Source: Bacteroidota bacterium (GTDB lineage: Bacteria > Bacteroidota > Bacteroidia > UKL13-3). Taken from it: 64,000 bases of DNA. The DNA lies in contig JANYDU010000046.1 in the NCBI GenBank assembly GCA_025359805.1, positions 1 to 64,000 on the forward strand. Direction: 5' to 3'. A model generated the notes under the pieces. The model made no database searches and had not been told where the DNA came from. It saw only the letters and a list, made by a program, of their open reading frames with translations. Made by a program: the position numbers and the translations under genes. Positions 45,584 through 54,134 of this stretch are shown piece by piece. Position 1 is the first letter of the stretch; each line of letters opens with the position of its first letter.

Positions 45584-45619
45584 AAAAACGGCTATTTCAA
45601 ATTGAAGTAGCCGTTTTTG
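45584..45619 (+). terminator. Intrinsic terminator of the ribosomal superoperon
   Basis: AAAAACGGCTATTTC pairs with GAAGTAGCCGTTTTT around an AAATT loop, with one T-G wobble, and the stem runs into a T-rich tail. It lies 20 bases after the rplQ stop and is the best intrinsic terminator in the window. Confidence 0.9.
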
Positions 45620-45648
45620 TTTGTAATACATTTTACTAATTTGGCAAT

Positions 45649-46221
45649 ATGATTATTCATCAAAACACATTAATTTCACAAGACATTCTTGAAAAGAATT
45701 TTATCTGTAACCTCAATAAATGTAAAGGTGCTTGTTGTGTAGAAGGTGAGTTTGGTGCTCCAATTACAAAAGATGAAATCAACATACTTGAACAGGAAAT
45801 TAAACATATCAAACCCTTTTTAAGTGAAAAAGGAATTACCGTAATTGAAGAAAAAGGTGTTTGGGAAAAAGATACTGATGGTGATTTGGTTACGACCTGT
45901 TTACCAAGTGGTGAGTGTAACTTTAGTATCTATGAAAATGGCATTTTAGGATGTGGAATTGAAAAGGCTTGGAAAGAAGGAAAAACGTATTTTAGAAAAC
46001 CCATTTCATGTCACCTCTATCCTATTCGAATTTCTAAAGTTGGAGATTATGAGGCGCTCAATTATAATAAATGGAATATATGCAAGCCTGCATGTACGTT
46101 AGGAAATAAACAGCAAGTTCCTATTTATAAATTTTTAAAAGAAGCACTTATTAGAAATTATGGCGAAGACTGGTACACTGAGTTAGATGAAATTGCTAAT
46201 GCGTATTTAAAGGAATTATAA
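45649..46221 (+). CDS. DUF3109 family cysteine-rich protein
   Basis: 190 residues, soluble. The N-terminal CNLNKCKGACC (about 20-30) is followed by EGEFGAPITKDEI; later cysteines occur in TTCLPSGECNF, LGCGIEKAW, SCHLYPIRI and WNICKPACTLG. The spacing recalls the CxxxCxGxCC metal-cluster motif of YkgJ-type proteins, so binding of zinc or an Fe-S cluster is plausible. DUF3109 proteins are conserved in Bacteroidota but uncharacterised. It stands alone between the superoperon terminator and the convergent rnhB. Confidence 0.85.
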   Translation: MIIHQNTLISQDILEKNFICNLNKCKGACCVEGEFGAPITKDEINILEQEIKHIKPFLSEKGITVIEEKGVWEKDTDGDLVTTCLPSGECNFSIYENGILGCGIEKAWKEGKTYFRKPISCHLYPIRISKVGDYEALNYNKWNICKPACTLGNKQQVPIYKFLKEALIRNYGEDWYTELDEIANAYLKEL

Positions 46222-46232
46222 AAAAAATTAAA

Positions 46233-46835
46233 TCAAATTTCTAAACTAAGTTGGTCATTTAATAAGGTAAAACTCATACGGTGATAAATTGTGGCACCAA
46301 ACTTTCTTATTCCATCGCGATGATCTAATGTTGGATATCCTTTGTTTTTATTCCAATGATATTGCGGGAATTCTTCATCCAATTTCATCATATATTCATC
46401 TCGATAAGTTTTAGCTAAAATAGAAGCAGCCGCAATACTTTGATATTTTGAATCGCCTTTTATAATGCACTCATGCTTAATTTTTTTGTAAGGAATAAAT
46501 CTATTTCCGTCTATTAATAGCAACTCAGGTTGGCTTCCTAATTTTTCAATAGCAGCGTGCATGGCCATAAATGAAGCTTTTAAAATATTGTGCTTGTCAA
46601 TTTCCAGATTGCTTAACATGGCCACTCCAAAACTCAATGCTCTTTCTTCAATTTCAATTCTCAATGCGCTACGTTTTTTTTCACTTAGTTTTTTTGAATC
46701 ATCTAAGCCCGAAATTGGATTTTTTATATCTAAAATTACTGCTGCAGCAAAAACTGGTCCTGCTAAACATCCTCTTCCAGCTTCATCACAACCAGCCTCA
46801 ATAATTCCTTTTTTATAATAGCGTTTAAGTCCCAT
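46233..46835 (-). CDS. rnhB: Ribonuclease HII
   Basis: 200 residues. Degrades the RNA strand of RNA-DNA hybrids and removes single ribonucleotides from DNA. EAGCDEAGRGCLAGPVFAAAVIL carries the catalytic Asp-Glu pair (about 17-18) and the GRG motif, LLIDGNRF supplies the third acidic residue and SIAAASILAKTYRDEYM the fourth. HWNKNKGYPTLDHRDGI is the conserved C-terminal part. It follows the glycosyltransferase gene with a single base between them, so it is read from that transcript. Confidence 0.95.
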   Translation of the reverse strand: MGLKRYYKKGIIEAGCDEAGRGCLAGPVFAAAVILDIKNPISGLDDSKKLSEKKRSALRIEIEERALSFGVAMLSNLEIDKHNILKASFMAMHAAIEKLGSQPELLLIDGNRFIPYKKIKHECIIKGDSKYQSIAAASILAKTYRDEYMMKLDEEFPQYHWNKNKGYPTLDHRDGIRKFGATIYHRMSFTLLNDQLSLEI

Positions 46836-46836
46836 C

Positions 46837-47880
46837 TCAAATATTTGTGTTCGATGAAATTAGTAATTCAATTTTATTAATTACCTCATTCAATTGAATT
46901 CTATTTATACAAGGATTTTCGGAATGCACACAATGAATTTGATCACAAGGATTGCATTCCAAAACATGGTGTAAATAAGATGAATTTTTACTCCATGGAT
47001 AAAATACAAATGGCTCTCCTGGCCCATATAATCCTAATGTTGATGCTCCGGAAACTGCTGCAATATGTAATGGACCACTTTCATTTCCAACATAAATAGT
47101 TGCCTTTGAAACCAATGCTGCAAACTCAGCAAGATTAAATTTACCTGCAACATTATAAGTGTTAAATAAAAGTTTTTGTTGGATAGTTTCAATTTCTTCA
47201 ATATCATTTTTATCGCCAATAAAAATTACTTTCATATTTTTTTGTTGATGAAGATATGTTGCCAACAAATCATATTTATCCCATTTACGAAGTTCCTTTC
47301 TTGCACCTACATGTATGATTGAAAATGAAAGAATTTGATTAGTTTGAATAAAGGAGTCAGCTTTATTTAATTCATCAAAACCAAAATAAATTTCAGGTTG
47401 AGTACTTTGATTTTCTTTACTGATAATGGGCTCAACAATTTGTAAATTGGTAATTACTTCATGCGGATGGTTGCCTTTATTTTTCCATCTTACAGTTCCT
47501 CTATCAAGTCTTGCTTTAGGCCAAAATTTTAAAGCGAAAAATATAGATTTCCAACTACCACGTAGATCAACAATTAAATCATAGCTACATTTAACATCTT
47601 TCCAATTACTTGTTGTTACATTTATATTAGGATCATCTTGTGTGAGTGATAAAGCAAATGGATTACAAAGCAAAGTAATATGACTATTAGGATATTGTTT
47701 TTTGAGCATTTTAAATACATGCAATGAATAACACAAATCTCCAATCTCATCTAACTTGATACAAAGAATATTGGCAAATTCTATATTACGCAAATCTTTT
47801 TTACCATTGATTAGATGACTTAAAAGAGATGAAAAAAAATATACCAATTTTTCAGGCAGTGTTTGAATAAATTTTCGCAT
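46837..47880 (-). CDS. Glycosyltransferase family 9 (heptosyltransferase-like)
   Basis: 347 residues with the two-Rossmann GT-B fold of ADP-heptose:LPS heptosyltransferases. N-terminal domain: CIKLDEIGDLCYSLHVFKMLKKQYP and YDLIVDLRGSWKSIF. C-terminal nucleotide-sugar part: IIHVGARKELRKWD, VIFIGDKNDIEEIE and YVGNESGPLHIAAVSGASTLGLYGPGEPFVFYPW (the GxxSGPxH motif). Cysteines in ECNPCDQIHCVHSENPC near the end are typical of part of the family. It likely adds a sugar to lipopolysaccharide core or another surface glycan, in keeping with the divergent polysaccharide genes next to it. Confidence 0.88.
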   Translation of the reverse strand: MRKFIQTLPEKLVYFFSSLLSHLINGKKDLRNIEFANILCIKLDEIGDLCYSLHVFKMLKKQYPNSHITLLCNPFALSLTQDDPNINVTTSNWKDVKCSYDLIVDLRGSWKSIFFALKFWPKARLDRGTVRWKNKGNHPHEVITNLQIVEPIISKENQSTQPEIYFGFDELNKADSFIQTNQILSFSIIHVGARKELRKWDKYDLLATYLHQQKNMKVIFIGDKNDIEEIETIQQKLLFNTYNVAGKFNLAEFAALVSKATIYVGNESGPLHIAAVSGASTLGLYGPGEPFVFYPWSKNSSYLHHVLECNPCDQIHCVHSENPCINRIQLNEVINKIELLISSNTNI

Positions 47881-47938
47881 GTGATGTGCAATGATACGAA
47901 GTTGAATTTAATGTTTATTTTTATCGCAGAAAAAACTC

Positions 47939-49384
47939 ATGCAAAAAAAATTTTTAGTCAATATTTTTATTCTACTTGCTGTTAATATTCTAATTAAACC
48001 TTTTTGGATTTTAGGGATTGATAGATTAATTCAAAACACAGTAGGAAATGAACAATATGGAGTTTATGCTAATCTATTTGCATTTTCTCTCTTATTTGTG
48101 ATGCTATTAGATTTTGGAATCAATAATTTTAGTAGCACCTCTGTAGCCAAAAACCATAGCATTATTAGCAAACAATTTTCTTCATTAGTTCCGTTAAAAA
48201 TTTTATTTTCATTCGCATATCTAATTGTTACAACATGTGTTGGAATGATTTATGGATTTTCATCACATCAACTTTGGTTACTATTTATGATGTCGTTTAA
48301 TCAAATACTTTCATTTTTTATTTTGTATTTTAGGAGTAATATAAGCGGATTACAATTGTTTAAAACAGATTCATTGCTATCAGTAGTTGATAGAACCTTG
48401 ATGATTATTTTTTGCGGTTTAATGATATGGGCAGCCTTTGCAGAAGTAAATATTGAACATTTTATTTATGCTCAAACATTAGGTTATATAATGGCTATGC
48501 TTATCAGTTTTTATGTGCTTAAACCATATCTCGAAACTATCAAATTTACTATTGATACAAAAGTGTTTATTGCGTTGATAAAGCAGGCCTATCCATTTGC
48601 CGTAATTGCATTATTGATGACGTTATATACCCGTGTAGATATTATTCTTATAAAAAAAATATTTATTACTGGAGATATTGAAAATGGCATTTACGCAAAA
48701 GCAAATAGATTATTAGAAGCCAGTAATATGATGGCGGTAATGGTAAGTGGAATGTTGCTACCCATGTTTGCAAAAATGTTAAACCAAAAAGAGGAATTGC
48801 AACAACTTGTTAAAATGAGTATGGCTATTTTGATAGCTCCTGCTATTATGCTTTCTGTATTTTGTAGCATCTATAAAACAGAAATTATGGAACTATTATA
48901 CCATCAAAACAATCCGTATGCTTCGGATGTGTTTGGTATTGTAATATTCACTTTTATCCCAATATGTGTTACGTATATTTTTGGAACATTGCTTACGGCA
49001 AATTCAAATCTAAAAATTGTAAGTTTAATTGCTCTTGTAGCGGTGGTTGTAAATATGGCAATCAATCTATTTATTATCCCAAGTAAAGGAGCTTTTGGAG
49101 CCGCAATTGCAGCATTAATAACTCAATCATTTGCAGCCATTTTATTTTTTGTTTTCGCACAAAAAAAACTCAAGCTTCAATTAACATATTTTAATGTGTT
49201 ACAATTTGTATTGTTTGCAATTATTTTTGTAACATCAATATTGTTTATGCATCAATCAAAAATAAATTTATTTATCTCAATTATTATTAGTGGATTATCA
49301 GGAGTAACTTTATTATTTGTTTTCAGAATACTAAAATATAGTTCATTGGTAAAATTAGCTTCCAATAATTTGAAGGGAGCATAA
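47939..49384 (+). CDS. Polysaccharide flippase (Wzx/MATE-like)
   Basis: 481 residues with about 14 transmembrane helices. N-terminal block LIQNTVGNEQYGVYANLFAFSLLFVMLLDFGINNFSS and central LLMTLYTRVDIILIKKIF, then GIYAKANRLLEASNMMA, are characteristic of polysaccharide exporters of the MVF/MATE group. It should move undecaprenyl-linked oligosaccharide across the inner membrane. Followed by wzz-like and O-antigen ligase-like genes in the same direction, forming a Wzx-Wzz-Wzy/WaaL set. Confidence 0.85.
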   Translation: MQKKFLVNIFILLAVNILIKPFWILGIDRLIQNTVGNEQYGVYANLFAFSLLFVMLLDFGINNFSSTSVAKNHSIISKQFSSLVPLKILFSFAYLIVTTCVGMIYGFSSHQLWLLFMMSFNQILSFFILYFRSNISGLQLFKTDSLLSVVDRTLMIIFCGLMIWAAFAEVNIEHFIYAQTLGYIMAMLISFYVLKPYLETIKFTIDTKVFIALIKQAYPFAVIALLMTLYTRVDIILIKKIFITGDIENGIYAKANRLLEASNMMAVMVSGMLLPMFAKMLNQKEELQQLVKMSMAILIAPAIMLSVFCSIYKTEIMELLYHQNNPYASDVFGIVIFTFIPICVTYIFGTLLTANSNLKIVSLIALVAVVVNMAINLFIIPSKGAFGAAIAALITQSFAAILFFVFAQKKLKLQLTYFNVLQFVLFAIIFVTSILFMHQSKINLFISIIISGLSGVTLLFVFRILKYSSLVKLASNNLKGA

Positions 49385-49385
49385 G

Positions 49386-49415
49386 TTTGATAGCGTGTAT
49401 TTTTTCCTATTTTTG
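49386..49415 (+). promoter_or_regulatory. Promoter of the wzz-like gene
   Basis: TTTG at 49386-49389, an 18-base spacer and TATTTTTG at 49408-49415, followed by CCC. It lies within the longest frame of the wzz-like gene, so the functional start should be ATG 49428 or 49431, 12-15 bases downstream of the element. Confidence 0.6.
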
Positions 49416-49427
49416 CCCAAAATAAGT

Positions 49428-50423
49428 ATGATGAATAAGAAAAAGAAACATTACAATTTTGAATTTATGGAGGTGATTGCCTTTTTGTTAAAATGGAAAA
49501 ATCATCTATTCATTATCACTATTTTGGCAGCAGTTATAGCCGCAATCATTTCAAGTCCAATTTTCATTACTCCTAAATTTAAATCAAAGGCTTTATTTTA
49601 TCCAAGCACAACTAATTCTATTTCATCGGAATTGTTTTATGGCAATAAGGATAAAGCTAAAGATCCATTAATGTTTGGTGATGAAGAAATTGACGAGCAA
49701 TACATGCAGTTGCTTGAATCAGGTAATTTAAAATCCAAAATAATGGCTCAATTTAATTTAATGGAACATTATAAAATTGATCAAAATCGTTTAGATAAAT
49801 ATGCTGCCTTAGGCAATAAATATGCGAGTAATATAAAAACCAGACGTACCAATTATAACTCCATTGAAATTGAAGTATTAGATGAAGACCCAAAAATGGC
49901 TGCAGATATTGCAAACGGAATCATGTCTAATGTTGATACTGTTAAAAATGAAATTCAAGGACGATTAGCTAAGCAAGTTTTTACAATTGTGGAAGAACAA
50001 TATAATAACAAATTAGCATATGTTGATTCTTTAAAATTAAGAATGAAAATACTTGGTGTAAGAGGTGTATATATTGGCATAAAAGGAATTTATGGTTCGC
50101 CTCAATCAAAAGTTGAAGCTGGTCAAAGCAATAGTAATATATCAGAAAACGGAGCTGAATATGTTGCATTAGAAGAAGAATTGAAATATGAAGTAGAACA
50201 CCTTACTGATTTACGTTTAAAATATGAACAAGCAAAAGTTGACATGGATACAAAACTTAGTCATGTATTCGTTATCGAATACGCGTCACCTGCCGAAGGG
50301 AAAGCGTATCCAATAAGGTCAATTATTATTATCATATCTTGCTTAATTTCATTTGTAATGGCTTGTATTGTTCTTATTGCTATCGAAAAATATAATCAAT
50401 ATAAAAATAATTTAACCGTTTAA
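49428..50423 (+). CDS. Polysaccharide chain-length determinant (Wzz family)
   Basis: 331 residues from ATG 49428 (MMNKKKKHYNFEFMEVI). Two transmembrane helices flank a periplasmic region: TM1 about 20-42 (LFIITILAAVIAAIISS), TM2 about 300-322 (SIIIIISCLISFVMACIVLIAI). Between them lie helical coiled segments (EEQYNNKLAYVDSLKLRMK, LRLKYEQAKVDMDTK) and the membrane-proximal YASPAEGKAYPIR with the Pro of the family. It sets polymer length for the Wzy polymerase. A frame from GTG 49395 exists but passes through the promoter, so it is rejected. Confidence 0.85.
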   Translation: MMNKKKKHYNFEFMEVIAFLLKWKNHLFIITILAAVIAAIISSPIFITPKFKSKALFYPSTTNSISSELFYGNKDKAKDPLMFGDEEIDEQYMQLLESGNLKSKIMAQFNLMEHYKIDQNRLDKYAALGNKYASNIKTRRTNYNSIEIEVLDEDPKMAADIANGIMSNVDTVKNEIQGRLAKQVFTIVEEQYNNKLAYVDSLKLRMKILGVRGVYIGIKGIYGSPQSKVEAGQSNSNISENGAEYVALEEELKYEVEHLTDLRLKYEQAKVDMDTKLSHVFVIEYASPAEGKAYPIRSIIIIISCLISFVMACIVLIAIEKYNQYKNNLTV

Positions 50424-50427
50424 TATC

Positions 50428-51861
50428 TTGTCCGAAGCGATTAAAGTACGTTGGTTTTATTTTATCTCTATTGCTTTTGTCTTAACCAATTCAATTGCAA
50501 TCATATTTGATTTTCCTTGGTTTGGATTATTGCCATTTATTCTCATTCTAGTTTTAGTACTTATTTTTAAGCTTGATACAATACTTCTACTTTTAGTATT
50601 TTTAGTCCCTTTATCAATCAATATTGATGATGTAGGATTTGGATTGGGAATTAGTCTTCCTGATGAACCATTTATTATTGGGATTATGTGTTTGGCAATT
50701 TTTAAATATTGCATAGATTCAGAATATGATTACAAAGTATTTAAACATCCTATCACAATAGCACTTCTTATCAATTTATTATGGCTACTTATTACAACCA
50801 TTACAAGTGAATACCCTTTGGTTTCTATAAAATATTTTTTATCAAGATTTTGGTATGAAGTGGTTTTTTATTTTTTAGGAATAATGCTTTTTAGACGTTT
50901 CAAAAATATTACAAAATATTACTGGCTTTATATGACTTCATTATTTGGTGTAGTCATATTTACCCTCATCAAACATAGTAAATATAATTTTTCACTCGGC
51001 AGATCATATACTGTAATTGAACCCTTTTTTAGAGATCATGGCGTTTATGCTGCTACGTTAAGTTTATTAATTCCTTTATTAGTTTGCTATATCTTATTTT
51101 ACAGAAAAATGGGATTGAATTTATTAGGATTAGGACTTTCAGTTTTATTATTAGTAGTATTTTTATTTGGCATCTATTATTCTTATACACGTGCAGCATG
51201 GATTGGGGTAATGGCAGCAGCATGTTTTACTATCCCATTATTACTTCGGATTAAATTTAATACATTAATCATTATTGCATTTTCATTTGCATCTTTTGTG
51301 TTTGTGTTTCAAAATCAGATTGTGTATTTGTTATCAAAAAATCAGCAAAAATCAGCCGATGGGTTTACTAACCATTTTCAATCCATTTCTAATATAAAAA
51401 CAGATCCATCCAATACAGAAAGAATCAATCGTTGGGTTTCGGCTATTAATATGTTTGAGAAAAAACCAATTTTAGGATTTGGTCCCGGTACCTATTCTTT
51501 TTGTTACGCTCCATTTCAAAAATCTCAATACCTAACAGAAATAAGCACAAATTTTGGTGATGGAGGAAATGCACATAGTGAATATTTGAATCCATTGGCC
51601 GAAACAGGAGTATTTGGTTTACTCACTTATCTAATACTTATTTACTTTGTTTTTAGTACCGGTTTTAGGCTTTATTACACTGCTCCCAAATTTAAAGTTC
51701 AAATCATTAGCATTAGCATCCTCTTAGGATTTGCGACTTATTTTGTTCACGGATTTTTAAACAATTATATAGAATCGGATAAAATAGCTGCTCTATTTTG
51801 GGGAGGATTTGGTGTATTAACCGCACTCGATATTTATCATAATAAACAACCCATTGAATGA
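50428..51861 (+). CDS. O-antigen ligase/polymerase-like membrane protein
   Basis: 477 residues with about 11-12 transmembrane helices. The large periplasmic loop carries TNHFQSISNIKTDPSNTERINRWVSAINMFEKKPILGFGPGTYSF and GNAHSEYLNPLAETGVFGLLTYL, the NxxxxE...H(S/N) signature of the WaaL/Wzy O-antigen ligase family, with the conserved Arg-Trp and His. Start is TTG 50428, 4 bases after the wzz-like stop. Whether it ligates or polymerises cannot be told; the adjacent chain-length regulator favours polymerisation. Confidence 0.85.
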   Translation: MSEAIKVRWFYFISIAFVLTNSIAIIFDFPWFGLLPFILILVLVLIFKLDTILLLLVFLVPLSINIDDVGFGLGISLPDEPFIIGIMCLAIFKYCIDSEYDYKVFKHPITIALLINLLWLLITTITSEYPLVSIKYFLSRFWYEVVFYFLGIMLFRRFKNITKYYWLYMTSLFGVVIFTLIKHSKYNFSLGRSYTVIEPFFRDHGVYAATLSLLIPLLVCYILFYRKMGLNLLGLGLSVLLLVVFLFGIYYSYTRAAWIGVMAAACFTIPLLLRIKFNTLIIIAFSFASFVFVFQNQIVYLLSKNQQKSADGFTNHFQSISNIKTDPSNTERINRWVSAINMFEKKPILGFGPGTYSFCYAPFQKSQYLTEISTNFGDGGNAHSEYLNPLAETGVFGLLTYLILIYFVFSTGFRLYYTAPKFKVQIISISILLGFATYFVHGFLNNYIESDKIAALFWGGFGVLTALDIYHNKQPIE

Positions 51862-51862
51862 A

Positions 51863-53089
51863 TTAAGCATGAGCTGCAATCAATAAATCAATATCTTTAT
51901 GGTAAATATTTAGCCTTTTGCCAATATGTTTGTTAGTAAGATTGCCTTTATAAATATATACCCCATTTCTTACCGGTTGATTTTCCCAAATAAAGTTACC
52001 TATAGTTCCAGCCTCAGCAATATCAAGTAAAAGCGGAGTAAGAATATTACTCAAGGCATAACTAGCAGTTCTACAAACACGTGATGTAATATTAGGAACA
52101 CAATAATGAACAACATCATGTTTTGTAAAAGTAGGTTTGTTATGACCCGTTAATTCACTCGTTTCAAAACACCCACCTTGGTCAATACAAATATCAACAA
52201 TGATAGAAAGAGGCTTCATTTTAGTAACCATTTCCTCAGAAACAACCGTTGGACTTCTCCCGTCTTCACTCCATAAACAGCCAATAGCTACATCTGCCGT
52301 TTGCAAAGCTTTTTGTAATATTTTAGGGTGAAGTAAAGAAGTAAATATTTTTACCCCTAAATTATTTTGAAGCCTACGTAATTTTTCTAACGAATTATCA
52401 AATATTTTAACACTTGCCCCCACACCTAAAGCTGCTCTAGCAGCATACTCACCAACAGTTCCGGCTCCAATAATAACAATTTCTGTAGGAGGAATTCCTG
52501 TAACTCCTCCAAGCATTTCACCCTTTCCTCCACGTGTAGAACACAAATATTCAGAAGCAACCGAAATAGCCGAAGTACCTGCAATTTCACTCATGCTGCG
52601 CACAATCGGATATATTCCATCTGTTGATTTTAAAAACTCAAAAGCAATGGCTGTAATTTTTTTATCCATTAACGAGCGGATATATTTATCAGATTTGCTA
52701 TTTAGTTGTATGGCAGAGATAAGTAACTGTTTGGCCTGCAAATAATTAATCTCTTCTTCACTCGGTGGTTCCACTTTAACAATAATATCCGCTTTGTAAA
52801 CTTCCTCTTTACTATAACAAATTCGGGCGCCTGCTTCACTATAATCCTTATCAGAAAACTTAGCTTCTTTACCAGCTCCTGTTTCAATCCAAACTTCGTT
52901 GCCATTATTTACAAGCAAATTTACCGATGAAGGGGTGATAGCCACTCGATGTTCTTGTAGCGTGGTTTCTTTCGGAACACCTATGTATAAAGTTTGCTTA
53001 GGCTTTTTAGTATCTAATAAAGCCTCTTTGGGTTGTAATGTTGCCTGACGAGCAAGTTCTGTAAATCCAGATTTGGAAATTTCTTCCAT
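51863..53089 (-). CDS. Alanine dehydrogenase-like protein with altered active site
   Basis: 408 residues. An N-terminal extension of about 33 residues precedes YIGVPKETTLQEHRVAITP (substrate Arg48). Lys105 lies in VKVEPP. The NAD-binding domain shows SMSEIAGTSA, GGKGEMLGGVTGIPPTEIVIIGAGTVGEYAA and IVDICIDQGGCFETSE (catalytic Asp). The usual catalytic His of FTYLHLA is replaced: the segment reads ISAIQLN, with Gln128. Near the end the usual NMPGAVPRTST reads NITSRVCRTAS. It may be an alanine dehydrogenase variant or a related NAD(P)-dependent amino-acid enzyme. A TTG, 19 bases, TAACTTTG promoter precedes it. Confidence 0.8.
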   Translation of the reverse strand: MEEISKSGFTELARQATLQPKEALLDTKKPKQTLYIGVPKETTLQEHRVAITPSSVNLLVNNGNEVWIETGAGKEAKFSDKDYSEAGARICYSKEEVYKADIIVKVEPPSEEEINYLQAKQLLISAIQLNSKSDKYIRSLMDKKITAIAFEFLKSTDGIYPIVRSMSEIAGTSAISVASEYLCSTRGGKGEMLGGVTGIPPTEIVIIGAGTVGEYAARAALGVGASVKIFDNSLEKLRRLQNNLGVKIFTSLLHPKILQKALQTADVAIGCLWSEDGRSPTVVSEEMVTKMKPLSIIVDICIDQGGCFETSELTGHNKPTFTKHDVVHYCVPNITSRVCRTASYALSNILTPLLLDIAEAGTIGNFIWENQPVRNGVYIYKGNLTNKHIGKRLNIYHKDIDLLIAAHA

Positions 53090-53110
53090 CTAAAGTAGTT
53101 TTTGTTTCAC

Positions 53111-53140
53111 CAAAGTTATTCAACTGAAACCATTAATCAA
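53111..53140 (-). promoter_or_regulatory. Promoter of the alanine dehydrogenase-like gene
   Basis: On the minus strand TTG (53138-53140), an exact 19-base spacer and TAACTTTG (53111-53118). The ATG at 53089 is 21 bases further on. This is one of the best matches to the Bacteroidota consensus in the window. Confidence 0.7.
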
Positions 53141-53260
53141 AAAGAGAGTTCTTCACATTTTATATTTAGAGTTTTATTAAGCTGACATTGAATTTTGAAA
53201 GATTATGAAATAAAAATTAACGTAATTAATTGCGACTTAAAAATTTTTCAGATAATCGTT

Positions 53261-53268
53261 TATCTTTG
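53261..53268 (+). promoter_or_regulatory. -7 element of the yceD-rpmF-plsX-fabH operon
   Basis: TATCTTTG followed by CCAGC resembles the TTTGCCACCCC start region of the ribosomal promoters. It lies inside the longest yceD frame, so translation should begin at TTG 53275 or 53287. No clear TTG is present at -33. Confidence 0.55.
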
Positions 53269-53286
53269 CCAGCTTTGAGTAAGGAT

Positions 53287-53811
53287 TTGAAATCAAAAGA
53301 TTATATCATAGAATTTACTAAGCTCGTAAAAGGAGCCAATGAATTCACATTTGTGATTGATGATAAATTTCTTACCCAATTTGAAGGTGAACATCCTTTG
53401 CATGCTGATGTAAAAGTTAATATGCAGTTGGTAAAAACCGAAATGATGCACAATCTTCATTTTGATTTTACTGGATATGCAACCTTGGAGTGTGATGTTT
53501 GTTTAAATGAATTTTTAATGCCCATCAAAAATCATTTTCATTTGATAATGAGAATTAGTGAGATGGAAAATTATAGTGATGATGAAATTATATACATCAC
53601 ACCGAAGTTGTTGGAGTTTGACTTAACCCAGTATTTGTTTGATAGCTTCATGTTATCATTACCCATAAAAAAAACATGTAACTTGGGTAATAAAGATTGT
53701 AATGCTGAAGTATTGAGAAAACTCGAAGAGATGAGAGCTATTGATAATACTGAGAAAGAAGAAAACATTGATCCCCGTTGGGATAAACTAAAAGGAATAT
53801 TTAATAATTAA
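53287..53811 (+). CDS. yceD: YceD/DUF177 family protein
   Basis: YceD proteins bind RNA and promote 23S rRNA accumulation in other bacteria and plants. From TTG 53287 the product has 174 residues beginning MKSKDYIIEFTKLVKGANEF, matching the usual N-terminus; TTG 53275 adds four residues, and a frame from TTG 53230 runs through the promoter element. The core has DFTGYATLECDVCLNEFLMPI (CxxC) and KTCNLGNKDCNAE, with DPRWDKLKGI at the C-terminus, so a zinc site is likely. Gene order yceD-rpmF-plsX-fabH is widely conserved. Confidence 0.85.
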   Translation: MKSKDYIIEFTKLVKGANEFTFVIDDKFLTQFEGEHPLHADVKVNMQLVKTEMMHNLHFDFTGYATLECDVCLNEFLMPIKNHFHLIMRISEMENYSDDEIIYITPKLLEFDLTQYLFDSFMLSLPIKKTCNLGNKDCNAEVLRKLEEMRAIDNTEKEENIDPRWDKLKGIFNN

Positions 53812-53836
53812 TAAAACGTTTAAATAATTTAATACT

Positions 53837-54019
53837 ATGCCACACCCTAAACGAAAAATGTCAAACTCAAGACGTGACAAAAGAAGAACTCACTACAAAG
53901 GTGCAACACCTACCTTGTCTGTTGATCCAACTTCGGGCGAAACCCACATGCGTCACCGTGTAACTGCTGATGGTTTTTATCGCGGTAAACATGCATTTCC
54001 AGATATGAAGCGTGACTAA
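53837..54019 (+). CDS. rpmF: 50S ribosomal protein L32, zinc-free form
   Basis: 60 residues: [20 protein letters not shown] at the start, [19 protein letters not shown] later. The family's N-terminal MAVPKRK.S.SRR..RR.H motif is present; the paired CxxC motifs of zinc forms are absent. Between yceD and plsX, as in most bacteria. Confidence 0.95.
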   Translation: MPHPKRKMSNSRRDKRRTHYKGATPTLSVDPTSGETHMRHRVTADGFYRGKHAFPDMKRD

Positions 54020-54096
54020 TCGCATCTTGCGATTTAAAATAATAGAGAAAAGTTATTCTCATCTGATCTTTAAAAACAAAATATAGTTTCAGATGA
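54018..54096 (+). promoter_or_regulatory. Two hairpins between rpmF and plsX
   Basis: AATCGCA/TGCGATT (54018-54024, 54028-54034) forms a tight hairpin at the rpmF stop. TCATCTGA/TCAGATGA (54059-54066, 54089-54096) forms a second with a 22-base loop. Neither is followed by a T-run on the plus strand; they may stabilise or attenuate the transcript. The 115-base gap has no gene. Confidence 0.35.
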
Positions 54097-54134
54097 AAAA
54101 ACTCGTATTATTGTTTTACGCTAACATATCTTAA

